DNA of 11,622 bases from Lysobacteraceae bacterium (GTDB lineage: Bacteria; Pseudomonadota; Gammaproteobacteria; Xanthomonadales; Xanthomonadaceae), in assembly GCA_003449195.1 (NCBI GenBank), contig DMID01000097.1:1-11622 (forward strand). Reading direction: 5' to 3'. Positions 6,624-11,622 of the stretch are shown piece after piece (the stretch's first letter is position 1; each line of letters begins with the position of its first letter). The notes under the pieces are model-generated. The model ran no database searches, was not told the origin of the DNA, and worked only from the letters and a program-made list of their open reading frames with translations. A program made the translations under genes and the position numbers.

Positions 6624-8690
6624 TCAGTCGGCCGGCTTGCCGAACGCGAAACCCTGCGGCGGCTGCGCGCCCATCAGGTTGCGCACGAAGTAATCCCAGC
6701 GGCGGCGGGTCACGTACTGGCCATCGGCACCGTTGCCGTAGCCGTGGTGCGCGTGCGGCAGCACGAGCAGGTCGAAGTCCTTGTCGGCCTTCACCAGCGC
6801 ATCCACCACGAGGAAGGTCTCGTACGGCGGCACGTTGTCGTCCATCAGCCCGTGCACCAGCATCAGGTGGCCCTTCAGGTTGGCCGCATGGCGCTGGTTG
6901 GCCTGCCCGTCGTAGTTGGTGGTGCCGTCGTCGTTCTTCGTCAGCAGGCCCTGCCACTTCTCGGCCCAGTCGTCCTCGTAGTTGCGGTTGTCGTGGTTGC
7001 CGCTTTCGGCCCAGCCGACCTTGAAGAAATCCGGATACGTGAACATCGCCGCCGCCGTGGCGTTGCCGCCACCGGAATGGCCCCAGATGCCCACGCGGTC
7101 CAGGTCCATGTACGGCCGCACCGCCGCGAGATTGCGCACCGCTGCCACTTGGTCGGGCAGCGTGTTGTCGCCGATGTTGCCGTAGTAATAGTCGTGGAAA
7201 GCCTTGGAACGGCCGGGCGTGCCCATGCCGTCCACCGCGACGACGATGAACCCCAGCTCGGCCAGCGACTGGTTGTCGCCGTGCCCGGGCAGGAAGCTGC
7301 GGCTGCGCACCGAACCGACCTGCGGGCCGGGGTACACGTACACCACCACCGGGTACTTCTTCTGCGGATCGAAATGCGCGGGCTTGAACAGCAGGCCGTA
7401 CAAATCCGTGCTGCCGTCGCGGCCCTTCACGGTGATGCGCTCCGGCGGCACCCAGCCGGCCGCCTGCAGGCGCGTCAGGTCGGCCGTGGCCAGCTCGCCG
7501 GCCACGCGCCCATCGGCGCTGTCGCGCACCAGCGCCACCGGTGCGGTATCCACGGTGGAGAGCACGTCGAGGAAATGCGTGCCGTCCGGCGACAGGGTGA
7601 TCTTGTGATCGGCACGCTCGCGCGTCAGCAGCACCGGCTCGCCACCGTCGAGGCTGGCCTTGTAGAAGTAGTGGAAATACGGGTCGCCCCCTTCGCGGCC
7701 CATGCCGGTGAACCACACCGTGCGCGATGCCTCGTCCACGCGCAGCACCGCATCCACGTTCCATTCGCCCTGCGTGACCGCGTGCTTGAGCTGGCCGCTT
7801 TTGAGGTCGTACAGGTAGAGGTTGCCCCAGTTGGCGCGCTGGCTGAACCACAGCACCTCGCCCGAACCGGGCAGGTAACGCCAGTTGACCGCACTCAATC
7901 CGCTTTCGAACCAGGTCTTCACCTGCTCGTCGAACACGGTGCGCACCTTGCCGGTGGCGGCATTGGCCACGCGCAGCCAGACCTGCTTGTGGTCGCGCGA
8001 GCTGGAAGCGAACGCCAGTGTCTTGCCATCGGGCGCCCACTGCACGTCGTCCCAACCGCCGTCCGGGCCGCAGCTGACGTCGTCGCACAGGGTGGAGCGG
8101 TGCTGTTCCGGCGGCAGGTCGAGCTTGAGCAGCTTGCGCGTGGGCACGTCGATGACGACGCGTTCGATCATCGTCACGTGCTCGTCGCCGACCAGCGGGT
8201 ACTTCCAGGTTTCCACCTTCGGGTGGCCGACGTTGGTGGACACCAGCGTCATCTCGCCGGTCTTGCGCTGGTCCTGGCGGAACGTGGCGATCTTCTTCGA
8301 GTCCGGCGACCACACCAGGATGGCGTTGTCGGTGTGCTTCCAGCCGGCGTTGTCGGTGGCGTAGCCGTAATCCTTGACGCCGTTGGTGGTGAGCTGCACT
8401 TCGTGGCTGCCGTCGGCATCGCGCAGCCACAGGTTCCAGTCGCGCACGAAGGCCTCGTGCCTGCCGTCCGGCGAGCGCACGCCCGGTTCGCGCGTCGGTG
8501 CCGCCACGCAATGGCCGGCGCCGGAAAAGTCGCACTGCCACTGCTTGCCGCCGACGGTGAAGACCCAGCGCTGGCCGTCCTGCTCAGAGAACGCGCCCAG
8601 CTGCGCGGCCACCTTGTCGGAAATACGCTGCGTACTCATGCCGACATTGTGGCCCGAAGCTGCCCGGCGTTGGCGGATGCGCGCGGCCAT
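6624..8690 (-). CDS. S9B (DPP IV-like) serine peptidase, N-terminally short, no signal peptide
   Basis: A 688-residue prolyl-oligopeptidase-type protein. A beta-propeller (about 40-400; blades show repeated WSPD/WAPDG/LSPDG turns) precedes an alpha/beta-hydrolase domain (about 415-675). The predicted catalytic triad is Ser539 in GIWGHSGGG, Asp617 in HGLMDDNVP and His649 in HAHHGYG. Where DPP IV has DW(V/L)YEEE, whose two glutamates hold the substrate's free N-terminus, this protein reads VKDYGYATDNAGW (105-117), so classic dipeptidyl-aminopeptidase specificity is doubtful. Relatives known to me are exported and carry about 80-100 more N-terminal residues including a signal peptide; here the first residues are basic and hydrophilic. 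Cysteine pairs 53/61 and 202/207 fit an exported ancestor. The ATG at 8690 lies 3 bases after the lldP stop; an internal ATG at 8639 is an alternative. Neither has a convincing Shine-Dalgarno sequence, so translation probably depends on lldP coupling. Confidence 0.85.
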   Translation of the reverse strand: MAARIRQRRAASGHNVGMSTQRISDKVAAQLGAFSEQDGQRWVFTVGGKQWQCDFSGAGHCVAAPTREPGVRSPDGRHEAFVRDWNLWLRDADGSHEVQLTTNGVKDYGYATDNAGWKHTDNAILVWSPDSKKIATFRQDQRKTGEMTLVSTNVGHPKVETWKYPLVGDEHVTMIERVVIDVPTRKLLKLDLPPEQHRSTLCDDVSCGPDGGWDDVQWAPDGKTLAFASSSRDHKQVWLRVANAATGKVRTVFDEQVKTWFESGLSAVNWRYLPGSGEVLWFSQRANWGNLYLYDLKSGQLKHAVTQGEWNVDAVLRVDEASRTVWFTGMGREGGDPYFHYFYKASLDGGEPVLLTRERADHKITLSPDGTHFLDVLSTVDTAPVALVRDSADGRVAGELATADLTRLQAAGWVPPERITVKGRDGSTDLYGLLFKPAHFDPQKKYPVVVYVYPGPQVGSVRSRSFLPGHGDNQSLAELGFIVVAVDGMGTPGRSKAFHDYYYGNIGDNTLPDQVAAVRNLAAVRPYMDLDRVGIWGHSGGGNATAAAMFTYPDFFKVGWAESGNHDNRNYEDDWAEKWQGLLTKNDDGTTNYDGQANQRHAANLKGHLMLVHGLMDDNVPPYETFLVVDALVKADKDFDLLVLPHAHHGYGNGADGQYVTRRRWDYFVRNLMGAQPPQGFAFGKPAD

Positions 8691-8693
8691 GGC

Positions 8694-10364
8694 TCAGGGA
8701 ATCATCCAGGTCAGCCAATAGGCCTGCGCGGTAGTGATCAGACCGACCATTACCGTGAAGATCAGGCTGTGCTTGACCGTGAAGCGCAGCAGGTCCGACT
8801 CCTTGCCCACCAGCCCCACCGCCGCGCAGGCAATGGCGATGGACTGCGGCGAGATCATCTTGCCGGTCACCCCGCCGGTGGTGTTGGCGGCCACCAGCAG
8901 CACTTCCGGCACGCCGATCTGCTGGGCCGTGGTGGCCTGCAGCGCGGCGAACAAGGCATTGGCCGAGGTGTCCGAACCGGTCAGGAACACGCCCAGCCAG
9001 CCCAGGAACGGCGAGAAGAACGTGAACGCGTGGCCGGTGTGGGCCAGCGCCAGCGCCAGCGTGGCCGACAACCCGGAATAGTTGGCGATGAAGGCGAAGG
9101 CCAGCACCATGCCGATGGAGTAGATCGGCAGCTTCAGCTCGTTGACGGTCTCGCCGAAGGTGGCCAGCGCGGCCTTGGGCTTCATCTTCAGCAAGGCGAT
9201 CGCGATGACGGCCGCGATCAGGATCGCGGTGCCGGTGGCGGAGAACCAGTCGAACTTGTAGACCGCGTCATAGGGCATGGCCTCGCGCACCACCGGCGGC
9301 ATCTTCTGCACCAGCTGGTGCAAGTGCGGCACCGGCAGGCTCAGCACCCAGCCGGCCAGCGGGCCGTCCTTGCCGAACAGCGCCTTGAACGGCTTGATGC
9401 TCCACACCGTCACCATCACCGTCAGGATCAGGAACGGCGACCACGCCTTGAAGATCTGCCCGGTCGTGTAGCGGTGGCCGGCATCGGCCGGCACGGCGGC
9501 GGCCGGCGCCGCTTCGTCCGGCTCGGGCGCGAAGCGGAAGATGTGCGCGGGCTTCCAGCGCTTGAGGAACACGGTCAAACACACCAGCGACACCAGCGAG
9601 GAGGTGATGTCCGGCAGTTCCGGGCCGATCAGGTTGGAGGTCAGGAACTGGGTCAGCGCGAACGAGCCGCCGGCCACCAGCACCGCCGGCCAGGTTTCCT
9701 TCACGCCGCGCCAGCCGTCCATGATCGCCATGATCCAGACCAGCACGATCGGCACCAGGAACGGCAGCTGGCGGCCGGCCATTGCGCCGATGTCGAAGGC
9801 GTCGATGCCGGTGACCTGGCCGGCCACGATGATCGGAATGCCCAGCGCGCCGAAGGCCACCGGCGCGGTGTTGACGATCAGGCACAGCCCGGCCGCGTAC
9901 AGCGGGCGGAAGCCCAGCCCCACCAGCAGCGCCGCGGTGATCGCCACCGGCGCGCCGAAGCCGGCCGCGCCTTCAAGGAACGCGCCGAAGGAGAAACCCA
10001 CCAGCAGCATCTGCAGGCGCTGGTCCTCGGTGATCGACAGGATCGAGCTGCGGATGATGTCGAACTGGCCGGTCTTCACCGACACCTTGTAGAGGAACAC
10101 CGCGCCGATGATGATCCACGCGATCGGCCACAGGCCGTAGAAGAAGCCGTACACCGCCGAGGCCAGCGCCCGGTCCACCGGCATCCGGTAGAAAAACAGC
10201 GCCACGGACAGCGCGATGACGACGGTCAGCGTGCCGGCCAGCCAGCCTTTCATGCGCATCACGGCCAGGGCGACGAAGAAGAAGGCGATCGGCAGCAGCG
10301 CGATCAGGCTCGACAACCAGAGGTTGCCGGCCGGGTCGTAGAGTTGTTCCCAGGCCTGCGGCAT
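8694..10364 (-). CDS. lldP: L-lactate permease (LldP)
   Basis: A 556-residue inner-membrane proton symporter for L-lactate (the family also takes D-lactate and glycolate), close in length to E. coli LldP (551). The N-terminus, with YDPAGNLWLSSLIALLP and YGFFYGLWPIAWIIIGAVF, is nearly the E. coli sequence. Conserved stretches include GQFDIIRSSILSIT (99-112), GAFLEGAAGFGAPVAITAAL (127-146), GIPIIVAGQVTGID (175-188), LGWLGVFLTGSDTSANALF (454-472) and the C-terminal GLITTAQAYWLTWMIP. About 12-14 membrane helices fit the hydrophobic segments; a polar Ala/Pro/Asp-rich loop lies at about 278-300. The start at 10364 matches the family N-terminus (MPQAWEQLYDPAGN); the frame upstream is leader DNA. It is preceded by a promoter and two LldR/PdhR-type operators and followed after 3 bases by the S9 peptidase gene instead of the usual lldD. 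Confidence 0.96.
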   Translation of the reverse strand: MPQAWEQLYDPAGNLWLSSLIALLPIAFFFVALAVMRMKGWLAGTLTVVIALSVALFFYRMPVDRALASAVYGFFYGLWPIAWIIIGAVFLYKVSVKTGQFDIIRSSILSITEDQRLQMLLVGFSFGAFLEGAAGFGAPVAITAALLVGLGFRPLYAAGLCLIVNTAPVAFGALGIPIIVAGQVTGIDAFDIGAMAGRQLPFLVPIVLVWIMAIMDGWRGVKETWPAVLVAGGSFALTQFLTSNLIGPELPDITSSLVSLVCLTVFLKRWKPAHIFRFAPEPDEAAPAAAVPADAGHRYTTGQIFKAWSPFLILTVMVTVWSIKPFKALFGKDGPLAGWVLSLPVPHLHQLVQKMPPVVREAMPYDAVYKFDWFSATGTAILIAAVIAIALLKMKPKAALATFGETVNELKLPIYSIGMVLAFAFIANYSGLSATLALALAHTGHAFTFFSPFLGWLGVFLTGSDTSANALFAALQATTAQQIGVPEVLLVAANTTGGVTGKMISPQSIAIACAAVGLVGKESDLLRFTVKHSLIFTVMVGLITTAQAYWLTWMIP

Positions 10365-10440
10365 GGCGGTGGTTCCCAGTGGACGGTGCGAAGGGCGCCA
10401 TCCGGCAGGACGGCGCGGCGGTTGCACGCCGCACCAGCCA

Positions 10441-10457
10441 TATTGGTATTACCAATA
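10441..10457 (-). promoter_or_regulatory. LldR/PdhR-type operator, downstream copy
   Basis: TATTGGTATTACCAATA has perfect 7-bp arms around a 3-base centre and matches the ATTGGT-N3-ACCAAT operator of FadR-subfamily GntR regulators such as LldR and PdhR. It lies 76 bases upstream of the lldP ATG and about 50-70 bases downstream of the predicted transcription start, so bound protein would block elongation or form a loop with the second copy at 10550-10566. Confidence 0.85.
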
Positions 10458-10481
10458 AAGAGGCGTGTGCGAAGTGGCAGC

Positions 10482-10504
10482 GCCGGAATGTCGGGCATTC
10501 CGGC
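10482..10504 (-). other. Perfect hairpin in the start of the lldP leader
   Basis: GCCGGAATG (10482-10490) and CATTCCGGC (10496-10504) form a perfect 9-bp stem with a 5-base loop, between the predicted lldP promoter and the downstream operator. If transcription begins near 10509, this hairpin forms the very 5' end of the lldP mRNA, where such structures often protect against 5'-end decay. No U-tract follows on the minus strand, so it is not an intrinsic terminator for the upstream gene. It could also be a binding site for another regulator. Confidence 0.5.
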
Positions 10505-10515
10505 TTTGCTTCGCC

Positions 10516-10545
10516 ATTAGACCTTGGCATCGGTCCAACCGGCAA
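10516..10545 (-). promoter_or_regulatory. Predicted sigma-70 promoter of lldP
   Basis: On the minus strand, TTGCCG (10545-10540) as -35 and TCTAAT (10521-10516, five of six matches to TATAAT) as -10 are separated by 18 bases. Transcription would start near 10509, giving a leader of about 145 bases. One operator lies directly upstream of the -35 and the other downstream in the leader, which supports the placement. Confidence 0.55.
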
Positions 10546-10549
10546 TCCA

Positions 10550-10566
10550 TATTGGTATTACCAATA
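10550..10566 (-). promoter_or_regulatory. LldR/PdhR-type operator, upstream copy
   Basis: A second, identical TATTGGTATTACCAATA palindrome, 109 bp from the first (start to start). Identity extends three bases on one side and one on the other, 21 bp in all. It sits immediately upstream of the predicted -35 element and 5 bases beyond the stop codon of the methyltransferase-like gene. Together the two sites bracket the lldP promoter as in E. coli lldPRD, where LldR uses two operators flanking the promoter. Confidence 0.85.
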
Positions 10567-10571
10567 ATGCG

Positions 10572-11144
10572 TCACCACAGGCCCGGCAGCAGCCGCCGGC
10601 GTTGCCGGGCGTAGGCCGGGAAGCTGTGCGGGAAAGCCGCCGCCAGCGTGCGTTCCTCCACCCGGATGCGCACCACGAATGCGGCGATCACCGGCACCAG
10701 CAACACGCCGGCCGAAACCCCGTTGCCCAGCCCGGCCGCCAAGCCGGCGAAGGCCAGCAACGCGCCGGTGTAGGACGGATGGCGCAGGTGGCGGTACGGG
10801 CCGTGGCCGATCAGTTCCTGCCCGTCGTGGATGCGCACGTCCACGGTGAAAAAACGGTCCAGCGTGCGGATGGCCCATAGCCGCAGGGCCAGCCCGGCGG
10901 CGATCAGGCCGCTGCCGGCCCACAGCAGCGGCACGTGCCAGCTTTCCGGCAGGCGCCCGTTGCGGTGGAAGGCGATGAACACCGCCAGCGCGATGGCCGG
11001 ATAGATCGCCATGTGCAGCAGGCGCAAGGTGCCGGCATCGTGGCGGGCATCGCCGCCGGACTTGCGCCGCAGCCCGAGCCACAGCTCCAGCGCAAGCCAG
11101 GCGACGTTGAGGGCAAGGAACAGGCTGGTCGGCAGCATGGACAT
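10572..11144 (-). CDS. Isoprenylcysteine carboxyl methyltransferase (ICMT)-like membrane protein
   Basis: A 190-residue polytopic protein of the ICMT/PEMT-like membrane methyltransferase group. Hydrophobic helices lie at about 5-25, 43-60, 72-92 and two close ones at 125-160. The signature GPYRHLRHPSYTG (115-127) is the S-adenosylmethionine-binding segment of this family, and RVEERTLAAAFPHSFPAYARQRRRLLPGL (about 161-189), with its Glu-Glu pair and late Arg-rich end, is the usual cofactor-closing tail. Bacterial members rarely have known substrates, since prenylated CaaX proteins are absent; lipids or quinone-like molecules are possible. The start at 11144 is chosen because AGGA stands 8 bases upstream and the first helix follows at once; an open frame continues upstream without plausible protein. 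It precedes lldP on the same strand, but lldP has its own promoter. It diverges from the partial gene at the right edge. Confidence 0.85.
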   Translation of the reverse strand: MSMLPTSLFLALNVAWLALELWLGLRRKSGGDARHDAGTLRLLHMAIYPAIALAVFIAFHRNGRLPESWHVPLLWAGSGLIAAGLALRLWAIRTLDRFFTVDVRIHDGQELIGHGPYRHLRHPSYTGALLAFAGLAAGLGNGVSAGVLLVPVIAAFVVRIRVEERTLAAAFPHSFPAYARQRRRLLPGLW

Positions 11145-11203
11145 GGCGGTGTTCCTGCAAGCGGCGGGATTGGCGACAGTGTCCGCGCGGGCCCGCATCG
11201 CAT

Positions 11204-11241
11204 GCAGGGCCGGAAGTCGTCGATCGGCCCTGCCGGAAGTC
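11204..11241. repeat. Overlapping inverted and direct repeat in a divergent intergenic region
   Basis: GCAGGGCCG (11204-11212) and CGGCCCTGC (11225-11233) are perfect 9-bp inverted arms with a 12-base centre. GCCGGAAGTC occurs twice as a 10-bp direct repeat (11209-11218 and 11232-11241), 23 bp apart, about two helical turns. The element lies in the 151-bp gap between the divergent ICMT-like gene and the partial membrane-protein gene, a likely place for a regulatory binding site. No regulator can be named. Confidence 0.45.
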
Positions 11242-11295
11242 ACTTTCGCGCGGCGAACCATTGCCATGGCCGCGCGCGCTGCGCAGCATGGCGGC

Positions 11296-11622
11296 ATGCG
11301 CGAGATCCTGCACCGCCTGCTGCAACCGCTGACCCTGGCCGGCCTGTTCGCGCTGGGCGCCATTGCGCTGGTGATGCGTTACGTGGACCTCGACCAGCGC
11401 GCGCTCGGCTGGGCGTTGCTGGGCTTGTTCACCTCCTTGTTCCTGTACGAGGTGCTGACGGCCTGCCGCGGCTGGCGGATGCGCATCGCCACCGGCGCGA
11501 TGCCGGTCATCGCGCTGTCGTTGATCGGGCTGGACCCGCGTCCCGGCGTGGCGCCGGTGCTGCTGGTGATCTGGGTCGCGGTGGCCGCCGGGCTGTGGCC
11601 GACGCGGGTACTGGTGGCCGCG
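11296..11622 (+). CDS. Membrane protein N-terminus, possibly a sensor histidine kinase (partial, cut by window end)
   Basis: An open frame from the ATG at 11296 runs to the last base with no stop, giving 109 residues: MREILHRLLQPLTLAGLF onward. Hydrophobic segments at about 12-30, 36-54, 64-78 and 85-109 suggest at least four membrane helices with short loops. The pattern, particularly an acidic turn after helix 1 (RYVDLDQRALGW) and a VIWVAVAAGLWPTRV segment in helix 4, resembles the membrane sensor part of xanthomonad DesK/NarX-like histidine kinases, but no catalytic domain is visible, so another four-helix protein is possible. An in-frame ATG at 11266 would add ten residues; neither start has a clear ribosome-binding site. 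It diverges from the ICMT-like gene. A response regulator gene downstream would support the kinase reading. Confidence 0.5.
   Translation, partial: MREILHRLLQPLTLAGLFALGAIALVMRYVDLDQRALGWALLGLFTSLFLYEVLTACRGWRMRIATGAMPVIALSLIGLDPRPGVAPVLLVIWVAVAAGLWPTRVLVAA

Noticed and set aside
6618..10520. A 1300-codon open frame on the plus strand, antisense to the S9 peptidase and lldP
   Set aside because: Its product is rich in His, Gln, Gly and Arg with no recognisable domain, while the minus strand in the same place encodes two clear, full families. GC-rich codon usage in the real genes removes stop codons from the opposite frame.
11145..11363. N-terminal extension of the ICMT-like protein up to an ATG at 11363
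   Set aside because: The added residues are Arg/Ala/Cys-rich without structure, and they overlap the divergent gene. The start at 11144 has a good ribosome-binding site and is followed at once by a membrane helix.

Overview
This window is high-GC bacterial DNA with ordinary chromosomal genes. The gene set and protein flavour suggest a gammaproteobacterium of the Xanthomonadaceae (Lysobacter, Luteimonas, Thermomonas or Pseudoxanthomonas-like). The main pointers are an E. coli-like UvrD and LldP, a secreted-type S9 peptidase subfamily that I associate with xanthomonads, and an isoprenylcysteine-methyltransferase-like protein. This taxonomic placement is inference from protein resemblance, not a search result. 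I see no rRNA, tRNA, CRISPR array, transposase, integrase or phage gene.

Left part (1-4061), all genes on the minus strand. The order along the minus strand is a four-helix UPF0114/YqhA-like membrane protein, a small exported PRC-barrel protein, the DNA helicase uvrD, and a universal stress protein. The stress gene has an FNR/Anr-like box upstream of its start and two hairpins downstream of its stop. The first 20 bases are almost all G and look like an assembly-edge artefact.

Middle part (4062-6539) is a compact thiol/electrophile-defence neighbourhood. It holds a nu-class (YfcG-type) glutathione transferase on the plus strand, then a minus-strand pair of a SnoaL/NTF2-like protein and an FMN-dependent azoreductase (AzoR), then a divergent single-cysteine HxlR regulator. 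The layout resembles known HxlR regulators (YodB/HypR type) that control azoreductases and nitroreductases in response to quinones and electrophiles. That role is inferred here.

Right part (6624-11144), minus strand. An isoprenylcysteine-methyltransferase-like membrane protein is followed by the L-lactate permease lldP and, directly after it, an S9B (DPP IV-like) serine peptidase. The lldP promoter region holds two identical LldR/PdhR-type palindromes 109 bp apart on either side of a predicted promoter, the arrangement known for lldPRD of E. coli. The peptidase reading frame begins 3 bases after the lldP stop. It has no signal peptide, looks shorter at its N-terminus than its relatives, and lacks the double-glutamate motif of true dipeptidyl aminopeptidases. 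No lldD or lldR lies in the window.

Right edge. A divergent plus-strand gene encodes a four-helix membrane N-terminus, possibly that of a sensor histidine kinase, and is cut by the window end. The intergenic region before it carries an overlapping inverted and direct repeat.

I did not find a clearly new multi-gene system. The observations most worth following are the lldP operator pair, the altered peptidase behind it, the HxlR-SnoaL-AzoR module, and the FNR-like box before the stress gene.
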